From: Cypionkella sp.
Lineage (GTDB): Bacteria; Pseudomonadota; Alphaproteobacteria; Rhodobacterales; Rhodobacteraceae
Length of the DNA stretch: 32,112 nucleotides
Assembly: GCA_025458525.1 (NCBI GenBank)
Contig: JALOSF010000042.1
Coordinates: 1-32,112, forward strand
Direction of reading: 5' to 3'
Under the pieces are notes generated by a model that saw nothing but the letters and a program-made list of their open reading frames with translations, made no database searches and was not told the origin of the DNA. Positions 25,852 through 32,112 of this stretch are shown in pieces (the first letter of the stretch is position 1; each line of letters opens with the position of its first letter). The translations under genes were made by a program, and so were the position numbers.

Positions 25852-26844
25852 ATGTGGGATTTTTCGATCGGGACATCTTTCGGCCTGATGGCGCGCACGG
25901 CACCTTTCGTGCTGTTTCGTGTGGTGGTCTACCTTGCCATTGCGCTTGCGCTTGTGGTGCTGACCGGCACCGGGGCGGGGGTCGGCTATGGGGTCGGCAG
26001 CTTTGGCGACGAGTCGTTTCAGGCCAGTTCCACCGCCTGGGGTGCTTTTGCGGGCTTTGGTCTGACCGCCGGGGTGATCTTCTTTTTCCGCGACTACCTG
26101 CTTTACATCGTCAAGGCCGGGCATGTCGCGGTGATGGTCGAGGCGTTGCAGGGCCGCGCGCTTCCGGCAGGTCAGGGGCAGATCGCCTATGCCCGTGCCA
26201 TTGTGGCCAGCCGTTTTGGCACCGCATCGGCCCTGTTCGGGCTTGATCTTGTGATCAAGGGCGTTGTGGGGGCGATCACCGGGATCATGCAGGGTCTGCT
26301 GGCGATCCTGCCTATTCCGGGGCTGGACCGGATCATGGGGGTGGTGCGGTCCTATCTGCGGATGGCGGTCGGGCTGGTGGACGAGGTGATCCTGGGGCAT
26401 CTTCTGGCGACGCGGGCCGAAAACCCCTGGACCGGCGCGCAACAGGCCCTGGTGCTTTACGCCCAGAACGCGCGGCCCATGCTGGTGAATGCGGCCTGGC
26501 TTACGGGCATCGTCTGGATCTTGTCGCTGCTGGTGTTCCTGGTGATGCTGGCGCCCGCGGCGGCCTTGGTCTGGCTGATGCCGGGCGATCTGGCGGCGGC
26601 GGGCGTGGCACTGGCCTTTGTCTTTGCCTGGGCGGTGAAGGCGGCGTTGATCGAGCCTTTTGCCATTGCCTGCCTGTTGCAGGTATTCTTTAAGGTGACG
26701 GCGGGCCAGACGCCGAATCCCGAATGGGAGGCCAAGCTGGCAGGCGCCTCGGACAAGTTCCGCGACATGGGGCGCCGCGCGGCGGAGTGGACAGCAAGCC
26801 GGTTCGGCGCGGCACAGGGGCAGATGGGCCCGAAGGAGGTCTGA
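25852..26844 (+). CDS. Uncharacterised multi-pass membrane protein
   Basis: 330 aa from ATG 25852 (MWDFSIGTSFGLMAR); an upstream in-frame TTG at 25768 would add 28 residues of non-membrane, Arg-rich sequence and is unlikely. Hydrophobic segments at about 18-40, 62-88, 130-155, 212-243 and 248-280 give roughly five membrane helices. A Gly-rich stretch TGTGAGVGYGVGSFGD sits between the first two. The C-terminus (about 285-330) is hydrophilic and probably cytoplasmic. No enzymatic motif that I recognise. Its stop lies 4 nt before the next gene, so the two form an operon. Function unknown; possibly an envelope or lipid-related protein. Confidence 0.75.
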   Translation: MWDFSIGTSFGLMARTAPFVLFRVVVYLAIALALVVLTGTGAGVGYGVGSFGDESFQASSTAWGAFAGFGLTAGVIFFFRDYLLYIVKAGHVAVMVEALQGRALPAGQGQIAYARAIVASRFGTASALFGLDLVIKGVVGAITGIMQGLLAILPIPGLDRIMGVVRSYLRMAVGLVDEVILGHLLATRAENPWTGAQQALVLYAQNARPMLVNAAWLTGIVWILSLLVFLVMLAPAAALVWLMPGDLAAAGVALAFVFAWAVKAALIEPFAIACLLQVFFKVTAGQTPNPEWEAKLAGASDKFRDMGRRAAEWTASRFGAAQGQMGPKEV

Positions 26845-26848
26845 GGAG

Positions 26849-27547
26849 ATGCAGGCGTGGCGCGTGGTGCTGGCGGTTTGGCTCGGGGCCTTGGCCAGCC
26901 TTGGTTTTGCCCGCGCCGCCCTGGCCGAGCCGGTGACGGTGACAATCGTCGCGCAAGTGCCCGAGGGGGCCGAGGCGCGCCCCGTCTCGTGGTCGGCGGT
27001 GCCGATGAACCTGCCGCCGGATGCGGATGTGCTCTCGCTCATGGTGATGACGCCAGAGCCGGTCGAGGGCGCCTGGACGGTGACACTCGACCCCGGCGAA
27101 TATCTGATTTCCGGCTTTACCGAGGTCGAGCTTTACGAGACGCCGGTGGTGGTGGACGCCGCCACCGACCGGATCGAGGTGCCCGTGCTGACGATCGAGC
27201 AGACCGTGGCCCAGCGGTGCCCGAAGGGCGCGCCTTGTGCCTTCAGCGACCCTGACACCGGCCTGATGCTGACCTTGCCCGAAGGCTGGGCGGTCGATCA
27301 GCCCTATCGCGCCGATCTGGGCGATGGCACGCTGGCCGATGAAATCTCCACCGTGATCTTCGAGGACATCGAGGGGGACGGGGCGGCGGTCTGGTTCCTC
27401 AACCCGGTGGACTGGATCGAGGATGACGAAAGCCCGTGCCGCCCGGTGGCGGTGGGGCAGTTGTGCACCTTTGGCCTGTCGCCCGAGGCCGAGGCCGCCT
27501 TTGCGGTGATTGCGCCGTCGCTGGCGCTGCGGCCGGCGCAGCCCTGA
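26849..27547 (+). CDS. Uncharacterised secreted protein
   Basis: 232 aa with a clear Sec signal peptide (MQAWRVVLAVWLGALASLGF to ALA, cleavage near residue 26). The mature part begins EPVTVTIVAQVPEGAEARPV and looks beta-rich, with a segment VTLDPGEYLISGFTEVELYE. Cys pairs in QRCPKGAPCAF and SPCRPVAVGQLCTF could form periplasmic disulfides. I do not recognise a family. It follows the membrane protein by 4 nt; AGGAG just before the ATG is its ribosome site. Confidence 0.75.
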   Translation: MQAWRVVLAVWLGALASLGFARAALAEPVTVTIVAQVPEGAEARPVSWSAVPMNLPPDADVLSLMVMTPEPVEGAWTVTLDPGEYLISGFTEVELYETPVVVDAATDRIEVPVLTIEQTVAQRCPKGAPCAFSDPDTGLMLTLPEGWAVDQPYRADLGDGTLADEISTVIFEDIEGDGAAVWFLNPVDWIEDDESPCRPVAVGQLCTFGLSPEAEAAFAVIAPSLALRPAQP

Positions 27548-27560
27548 AGGGTGCAGCCGC

Positions 27561-27605
27561 GCCTTGCGTGCCGTGCAGGGCGCAGTCTGGCAAAAAACGC
27601 AAGGC
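27561..27605 (+). terminator. Possible hairpin after the secreted-protein gene
   Basis: GCCTTGCGT (27561-27569) pairs with ACGCAAGGC (27597-27605), nine pairs around a long loop that itself contains GC-rich complementarity. No T-run follows. Weak evidence for transcript end between 27547 and the next gene at 27698. Confidence 0.3.
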
Positions 27606-27697
27606 CGCACGGTGGCTTGATGCTCTGTCCCGTTGCCCCCGCCGGGGGAATGTGGCAAGACATCAGGACAGCCGATCTAGACCGATGAGTTCAGCCC

Positions 27698-28351
27698 ATG
27701 ACCGATTTCTCTGCCCGCCGCGTGATGATGGTTGACACCCAGGTGCGCCCGTCGGACGTGACCAAGTTTCCGATCATCGACGCCATGCTGACCGTTCCGC
27801 GCGAAACCTTTGTTCCGCGCGACAAGCGGGAGGCGGCCTATATGGGCGAAAACGTGGCCCTGCGTGCGGGCCGTGTGGTTCTGGAGCCGCGCACGCTTGC
27901 CAAACTGCTGGACGCACTGGATATTCAGCCGGACGAGACGGTGCTGGATCTGGGCTGCGCGCTTGGCTATTCGGCGGCGGTGCTTGCCCGTCTGGCCGAG
28001 GCGGTGATCGCGGTCGAGGAAGACGAAAGCATGGCGAACGAGGCGCAGACCCTTTTGTCGCAGGCCTCGGTGGACAATGCCGCGGTGATCGTCGGCCCCT
28101 TGGCTGCGGGGTCGGCCAAGCATGGGTCCTATGACGTGATCACGGTGCAGGGCGGGGTGGAAACCATCCCCGAGGCCCTGTTGGACCAGCTGAAGGATGG
28201 CGGTCGCATCGGCGCGATCTTCATGGAAGGCGCTCTTGGCATTGCCCGCATCGGGTATAAGTCCGAGGGCAAGGTGAGCTGGCGCTACGCCTTCAACGCG
28301 GCGGCGCCCGTGTTGCCGGGGTTTGCTGCGGTGCGCGGCTTCACCCTCTGA
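27698..28351 (+). CDS. Protein-L-isoaspartate O-methyltransferase family protein
   Basis: 217 aa, SAM-dependent methyltransferase fold of the PCMT type. N-terminal FSARRVMMVDTQVRPSDVTK and VPRETFVPRDKREAAYMGEN are the usual start of alphaproteobacterial PCMT-like proteins; SAM motif I is VLDLGCALGYSAAVLARL (about 85-102), followed by VIAVEEDESMANEA. Whether it repairs isoaspartate is not certain: this alphaproteobacterial branch next to tolC is divergent. ATG 27698 chosen. It precedes the TolC-family gene by 74 nt, an arrangement common in alphaproteobacteria. Confidence 0.85.
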   Translation: MTDFSARRVMMVDTQVRPSDVTKFPIIDAMLTVPRETFVPRDKREAAYMGENVALRAGRVVLEPRTLAKLLDALDIQPDETVLDLGCALGYSAAVLARLAEAVIAVEEDESMANEAQTLLSQASVDNAAVIVGPLAAGSAKHGSYDVITVQGGVETIPEALLDQLKDGGRIGAIFMEGALGIARIGYKSEGKVSWRYAFNAAAPVLPGFAAVRGFTL

Positions 28352-28425
28352 CAAGGCCGGAAAACGGCGACGGAATGCGCCTTTGGGCGCGTTTGACACG
28401 AGGCAAAGCACAGGAGCGGTCTTTC

Positions 28426-29787
28426 ATGCGTGGATTCTTTGCAGCGGCGGCCGTGGCTGTCAGTTGTCTGGTGGCCCCGGTTGCGCAGGCGGAAACGCTG
28501 ACCGATGCGTTCATCGCGGCCTATCGGAATTCCAACCTGCTGGACAAACAGGCCGCCACCCTGCGCGCCGCCGACGAAGATGTGGCGCAGGCGGTTTCGA
28601 CCCTGCGCCCGGTGATCGATTATGCGCTGACCAGCGGCTATGAACGCAGTCAGGCCCGCTCGGGCGGCCCTTTCGCCGATGGGGTGCGCACCAGTTTCGA
28701 ACTGACCGCCTCGTTGATGCTTTATGACTTCGGTCGTCGTGCGCTGGGGATCGAGATCGCCAAGGAAACCGTGCTGGCCACGCGAGAGCTGTTGCGCGGT
28801 GTGGAACAGGATGTGCTTCTGGCGGCGGTCGAGGCTTATGTCGATGTGCAGGTGAACCAGCAGATCCTGTCGCTGCGCGACTCGAACGTGCGTCTGGTCA
28901 CGCAGGAATTGCGCGCGGCGCAGGATCGGTTCGAGGTGGGTGAAATCACCCGCACCGATGTCTCGATCGCCGAAGCGCGGCTTGCGGCGGCCCGCGCCTT
29001 CTATGCCGCAGCGGAAGGCAATCTGATGATCTCGCGCGAGGCTTACAAGGCCGCGACCGGGGCCTATCCGCGCAATCTTGCGCGGCTGCCGACCTCGCCG
29101 CGCCTGCCCGCCTCGGTCGAGGCGGCGCGCGCTGTCGCGCTCAAGACCCATCCGTCGATCCTTGCCGCACAGCGGCGCGTCACGATCGGCGATTTGCAGG
29201 TCGAGGTGCAAAAGACCGGCTTCAAGCCCAGCCTTTCGGCCAGCGTTGGCGCATCGATCAATGATGCGGGGGTAGAGCGTCAGACCTTCGGCCTGCGGCT
29301 GGGCCAGACAATCTATTCGGGCGGCTTGCAGGCATCGCTCATGCGGCAGGCCATCGCCTCGCGCGATGGGGCGCGGGCCGATCTGGCACAGGCGGGCGTT
29401 GTGATCGCCGAAGCCGTGGGCAATGCCTGGGCCGGGCTGGAGATTGCCAATGCGCAGGTGCAGGCCGGCGACCGGCAGATCCGCGCGGCGCAGACCGCCT
29501 TTGACGGTGTGCGCGAGGAGGCCAATCTTGGCGCCCGCACCACGCTTGACGTGCTGAACGCCGAGCAGGAATTGCTTGACGCCCGCGTCACCCGGATCGA
29601 GGCCGAGGCAGAGCGTTACCTTGGCGTTTACCGCATGCTGTCGGCCATGGGCTTGCTTACGGTGGAACATTTGCAGCTTGGCATCCCGACCTATGACCCG
29701 GCGCAATATTACAACGCGGTCAAGAATGCGCCGGTCCATTCGGCGCAGGGCAAGAAGCTCGACCGTATTCTGGAAAAGCTGCAATAG
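28426..29787 (+). CDS. TolC-family outer membrane channel protein
   Basis: 453 aa with a signal peptide (MRGFFAAAAVAVSCLV ... AQA, cleavage about residue 22). Two repeats of the outer membrane factor fold are visible: ETLTDAFIAAYRNSNLLDKQ at the mature start, then ELTASLMLYDFGRR, the coiled-coil helices EVGEITRTDVSIAEARLAAA, and in the second half LRLGQTIYSGGLQASLMRQA and GARTTLDVLNAEQELLDARV. It would form the trimeric exit duct for type I secretion or RND efflux; the inner membrane partners are not in the window. ATG 28426 follows AGGAG; an in-frame start at 28375 lacks a signal peptide. Confidence 0.9.
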   Translation: MRGFFAAAAVAVSCLVAPVAQAETLTDAFIAAYRNSNLLDKQAATLRAADEDVAQAVSTLRPVIDYALTSGYERSQARSGGPFADGVRTSFELTASLMLYDFGRRALGIEIAKETVLATRELLRGVEQDVLLAAVEAYVDVQVNQQILSLRDSNVRLVTQELRAAQDRFEVGEITRTDVSIAEARLAAARAFYAAAEGNLMISREAYKAATGAYPRNLARLPTSPRLPASVEAARAVALKTHPSILAAQRRVTIGDLQVEVQKTGFKPSLSASVGASINDAGVERQTFGLRLGQTIYSGGLQASLMRQAIASRDGARADLAQAGVVIAEAVGNAWAGLEIANAQVQAGDRQIRAAQTAFDGVREEANLGARTTLDVLNAEQELLDARVTRIEAEAERYLGVYRMLSAMGLLTVEHLQLGIPTYDPAQYYNAVKNAPVHSAQGKKLDRILEKLQ

Positions 29788-29837
29788 GGCGGGCGCTGCT
29801 TTCTTTGCCAAGTGTTAACAGCTTTTGTTGCATTTTC

Positions 29838-29866
29838 TTGTGAAGCGGCGCTGTTCGATCTAAGAT
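29838..29866 (+). promoter_or_regulatory. Candidate sigma-70 promoter for the DUF2497 gene
   Basis: TTGTGA (29838-29843) and TAAGAT (29861-29866) with a 17-nt spacer, in an AT-richer patch between tolC and the next gene. Four of six matches in each box. Predicted by eye only. Confidence 0.35.
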
Positions 29867-29947
29867 CGTGGAAACAATGGCGCGTTTTGGCGTGACACAC
29901 GCAGGCGCGCGGGCCGGAAACGCGGCAAGACGACGGGCAGGGGCGTG

Positions 29948-30724
29948 ATGTCGGAACCGATGAGCAATCCCGAAATTGAAGATGTCCTGTCGTCGATCCG
30001 GCGGCTGGTGTCCGAAGATCTGCGCCCCGCGGCACGCTCCGCAGCCGATCCAGTGCCTGATGCTGCGGCGGTGGTCGGGGAAAAGCTGATCCTGACGCCT
30101 GCCTTGCGCGTGGTCGAACCCGCAGCACCCGCCGTGGCGGAGGCGACGGGCGATGCCCCCCCGCCGGTGGAGGAGGTGGTGCAGCGCTTGGGCGCCTCGG
30201 TGCCCGAGGAGGAGTGGGAATCGCCCTTTGGCGACCCCGAGGTCTGGCATGACCATGCGGCGCGTGACGATGTGCCAACCTTTGTGCATCGCGGCCGTGT
30301 GGCCGATGCCGACGACGTGCCGCCCGAGTTCAACGATGCGCCGATGGCCCCCTTTGCGCAGGTCGAGGATGTGTTGCCCGAGGCCGGTTATGATGCCGCG
30401 TTCGAGGCCGGTCCGGCAGACCCGGTGCGCGCCGCCCCGCGCAAGATGGCGCCGCCCGCGCAGGACGATGCAGCCTGGGCCGACGCGGCCGAGGCCGCAG
30501 CGATCGCCGATCTGGCAAAATCGGCCGAGGACGACGTGATCGCGGGCGTTTATGACGGCGCGGCGGGTGGCATGACCTTTGATGAGGAGGTTTTGCGCGA
30601 TCTGGTGCGCGACCTTATCCGCGAGGAATTGGCGGGTTCGCTGGGCGAGCGGATCACCCGGAATGTGCGCAAACTGGTGCGGGCCGAGATTGCCCGCGCC
30701 TTGGCGTTGCGCGATTTCGAATAG
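29948..30724 (+). CDS. DUF2497 / PopZ-like protein
   Basis: 258 aa. Short conserved N-terminal helix NPEIEDVLSSIRRLVSEDLR (about 7-26) and a C-terminal helical block FDEEVLRDLVRDLIREELAG followed by RNVRKLVRAEIARAL, with a long acidic, Pro/Ala-rich, probably disordered middle. This layout (N-terminal helix, acidic linker, C-terminal oligomerisation helices) is that of the DUF2497 family, which includes the Caulobacter polar organiser PopZ. Role as a polar hub is inferred from the family only. ATG 29948 chosen over the GTG just before it. Confidence 0.7.
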   Translation: MSEPMSNPEIEDVLSSIRRLVSEDLRPAARSAADPVPDAAAVVGEKLILTPALRVVEPAAPAVAEATGDAPPPVEEVVQRLGASVPEEEWESPFGDPEVWHDHAARDDVPTFVHRGRVADADDVPPEFNDAPMAPFAQVEDVLPEAGYDAAFEAGPADPVRAAPRKMAPPAQDDAAWADAAEAAAIADLAKSAEDDVIAGVYDGAAGGMTFDEEVLRDLVRDLIREELAGSLGERITRNVRKLVRAEIARALALRDFE

Positions 30725-30750
30725 CGCCCCTGTCATGGCCGCCGAAACGC

Positions 30751-30777
30751 AAAACGCGCCCCGAGGGGCGCGTTTTT
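30751..30777. terminator. Bidirectional intrinsic terminator
   Basis: AAAACGCGCCCC (30751-30762) and GGGGCGCGTTTT (30765-30776) are perfectly complementary, with A and T tracts on both sides, so it works for both strands. It sits between the convergent DUF2497 gene and the short gene at 30800. Confidence 0.9.
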
Positions 30778-30799
30778 GATTGGGGCGCGGCAGATCGGC

Positions 30800-31126
30800 T
30801 CAGGCCGCTTCGCCCATTTCCGATTCAAGCGCATGGCGACGCTCCGACTCTTCGCGGCTCAGCGCGACAGAGGTGCGCACGCCCTTGGACACGAATTCCA
30901 TCAGGCCCTTCACCACGCGCTCGTTCGGATCGATCCCGGCGCAGGACAGAACCTCGCGCCCATCGCGCGAGCGCGCCCAGCGGGCGATTTGTTCCGGACC
31001 ATTGCCGTATTTCTTGTCATCCGCAATCGCATCGTCCAGCGCCGCAAGCACGACGGCTGCAAACAACTTGCGCGCGCGCTGGCCTTGTTCGAAGTTAAAA
31101 GCGGTGCTGTCAACGAAACCCGTCAT
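30800..31126 (-). CDS. Short conserved Rhodobacterales protein (possibly the family annotated DUF6280)
   Basis: 108 aa, no signal peptide or membrane helix. Contains TAFNFEQGQRARKLFAAVVL, AALDDAIADDKKYGNGPEQI, WARSRDGREVLSCAGIDPNE and VVKGLMEFVSKGVRTSVALS. I recall this as a highly conserved Rhodobacterales protein; the family name is from memory and unverified. Mixed charge and helical content suggest a small cytosolic protein. AAAGGA lies 7 nt before the ATG at 31126. Transcribed away from efp, with 215 nt between them that hold the two promoters; I saw no clear operator there. Confidence 0.7.
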   Translation of the reverse strand: MTGFVDSTAFNFEQGQRARKLFAAVVLAALDDAIADDKKYGNGPEQIARWARSRDGREVLSCAGIDPNERVVKGLMEFVSKGVRTSVALSREESERRHALESEMGEAA

Positions 31127-31341
31127 CTTGCAGTCCTTTATTCTTGCTCTTGTCTTTCCGGCGTCGGGCGACCCTAAACGTTTCAGAGCGATTCGGCATT
31201 AGCCCTTTTGCAATCCTGTCATGCATGTGAGGCATGGCTTACGCAAAGGCATACTGTATCTAGTCGTCTTGTCCTGGATTGACAGCCCAGATATAGGTGT
31301 CGCGCTTTCGACTTCAACCTTTTGTCAAGGTTTTGCCACAA

Positions 31342-31905
31342 ATGCCCAAGATCAACGGAAACGAAATCAAACCCGGCATGGTGCTGGAACATGACGGGGG
31401 TCTGTGGGCCGCGGTCAAGGCAAACCACGTAAAGCCCGGAAAAGGCGGGGCCTTTGCCCAGGTGGAGCTGAAGAACCTGCGCGACGGGCGCAAGCTGAAC
31501 GAGCGCTTCCGCTCCGAGGACAAGGTCGAGGAAGTGCGGCTGGAAAACAAGGACCAGCAGTTCCTTTATGAAACCGACGGGCGGCTGGTGTTCATGGATT
31601 CGGAAACCTATGAGCAGATCGAGCTGGATGCCGAGCTTCTGGGCGATCGCCGCCCGTTCTTGCAAGACGGCATGACCGCGACGATCCGCTATTATGGCGA
31701 CGAGGCGCTGGCGGTCACGCTGCCGCAAAAGGTGAAGTGCCGCATCGTCGAGACCGAGCCGGTGGTCAAGGGCCAGACGGCGGCCAACAGCTTCAAGCCC
31801 GCCATTCTGGACAATGGCGTGCGCATCATGATCCCGCCGTTCATCGGGCAGGACGAGGAAATCATCGTCCATACCGAATTCATGGAATATTCCGAACGCG
31901 CCTGA
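31342..31905 (+). CDS. efp: Elongation factor P
   Basis: Ribosome-bound factor that relieves stalling at polyproline stretches. 187 aa, three beta-barrel domains. It starts [20 protein letters not shown]; the loop [10 protein letters not shown] carries Lys34, the residue that is modified by EpmA-type enzymes in other bacteria. C-terminal [20 protein letters not shown] is the signature of domain III. ATG 31342 chosen because it gives the canonical N-terminus; an in-frame start at 31297 would add 15 residues. No canonical ribosome site is apparent (AAGGTTTTGCCACAA precedes). Confidence 0.96.
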   Translation: MPKINGNEIKPGMVLEHDGGLWAAVKANHVKPGKGGAFAQVELKNLRDGRKLNERFRSEDKVEEVRLENKDQQFLYETDGRLVFMDSETYEQIELDAELLGDRRPFLQDGMTATIRYYGDEALAVTLPQKVKCRIVETEPVVKGQTAANSFKPAILDNGVRIMIPPFIGQDEEIIVHTEFMEYSERA

Positions 31906-31916
31906 GGCACGGATTT

Positions 31917-31950
31917 TCTGCGAAAAATCCTGTCAGGGATCTTTCGCAGA
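31917..31950. terminator. Hairpin between efp and the convergent gene
   Basis: TCTGCGAAA (31917-31925) pairs with TTTCGCAGA (31942-31950); after one mismatch ATCC/GGAT extends the stem. About 13 pairs in the 65-nt gap between convergent genes. There is no long T-run, though AT-rich bases flank the arms. Likely terminator or 3'-end stabiliser for both strands. Confidence 0.6.
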
Positions 31951-31970
31951 AGCATCGTTCCGGCGGTGAA

Positions 31971-32112
31971 TCAGGTCAGGGGGGTCAGCCGCGCCTCGCC
32001 TGCCCGCATGTCTTGCATCCGGTCAAAGCGCAGATGCGCGATGGCCTTGCCCTGCGACTGGGTGAACAGAACGCCCGCCTCCTTGTCGCCCGACAGGATG
32101 GGCGTGCCTATG
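31971..32112 (-). CDS. YgfZ/GcvT-like folate-binding protein, C-terminal end (5' part outside window)
   Basis: A minus-strand frame enters the window at its right edge and ends at TGA (31973-31971): IGTPILSGDKEAGVLFTQSQ, then GKAIAHLRFDRMQDMRAGEA and RLTPLT. The 'LRFDRM...AG' ending resembles the C-terminal domain of YgfZ/CAF17-like proteins (Fe-S cluster assembly, aminomethyltransferase fold). Only 46 residues are visible, so the family call is tentative. It is convergent with efp. Confidence 0.5.
   Translation of the reverse strand, partial: IGTPILSGDKEAGVLFTQSQGKAIAHLRFDRMQDMRAGEARLTPLT

Noticed and set aside
1-32112. tRNA, rRNA, CRISPR arrays, insertion sequences or prophage genes
   Set aside because: I looked and saw no cloverleaf, regularly spaced repeats, transposase or integrase sequence; the cluster appears vertically inherited in layout.

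Overview
The window is most of a photosynthesis gene cluster (PGC) from a GC-rich purple non-sulfur alphaproteobacterium of the Rhodobacter clade, plus its flanking housekeeping genes. The clade call rests on four things. The gene order bchG-bch2-bchP-idi / bchO-bchD-bchI-crtA / crtI-crtB-tspO / crtC-crtD / crtE-crtF / bchC-X-Y-Z-pufQBALMX matches Rhodobacter capsulatus and R. sphaeroides as I know them. A pufX gene is present. The carotenoid set is of the spheroidene/spheroidenone type (crtI, B, C, D, E, F, A). Paired TGT-N12-ACA palindromes (PpsR/CrtJ operators) sit in the expected intergenic regions. I cannot name a species.

Regions. (1) 1-3399, + strand: the 3' end of bchG, a BCD-family transporter (bch2), bchP and idi, with start/stop overlaps. 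(2) 3396-7600, - strand: crtA-bchI-bchD-bchO, convergent with idi; the two terminal stop codons share one CTAG. (3) 7730-10869, + strand: crtI-crtB-tspO. (4) 10925-13344, - strand: crtD-crtC. (5) 13469-15470, + strand: crtE-crtF. (6) 15608-23554, + strand: a superoperon bchC-bchX-bchY-bchZ-pufQ-pufB-pufA-pufL-pufM-pufX, ending in a strong intrinsic terminator just before dxs. (7) 23753 to the end: dxs, two uncharacterised envelope genes, a PCMT-like methyltransferase, a TolC-family protein, a DUF2497/PopZ-like protein, a short conserved protein, efp, and the 3' end of a YgfZ/GcvT-like gene.

How it works together. Dxs and Idi supply C5 isoprenoid units and CrtE makes GGPP. CrtB, I, C, D, F and A build spheroidene and spheroidenone. 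BchI-D-O serve magnesium chelation, BchX-Y-Z and BchC make the bacteriochlorin ring, and BchG and BchP add and reduce the tail. PufB/A form LH1, PufL/M the reaction centre core, and PufX opens the LH1 ring. Six PpsR-type operators, two in each of three promoter regions, point to joint redox/light control.

Most striking: idi, bchO and bchI are each broken by an apparent loss of roughly 55-75 nt with a frame change, all within about 3.1 kb, while bchD between bchO and bchI and everything else in the cluster reads intact. The bchI loss removes the Walker B segment. Read literally, this strain could not make bacteriochlorophyll; a sequencing or assembly fault is at least as likely. Other points: crtA appears to start at an AUU codon behind a GGAGG; crtC has conserved family sequence upstream of its only canonical start, inside crtD; a 24-codon ORF is fitted exactly between bchX and bchY; and a pufK-like mini-ORF overlaps the pufB start.
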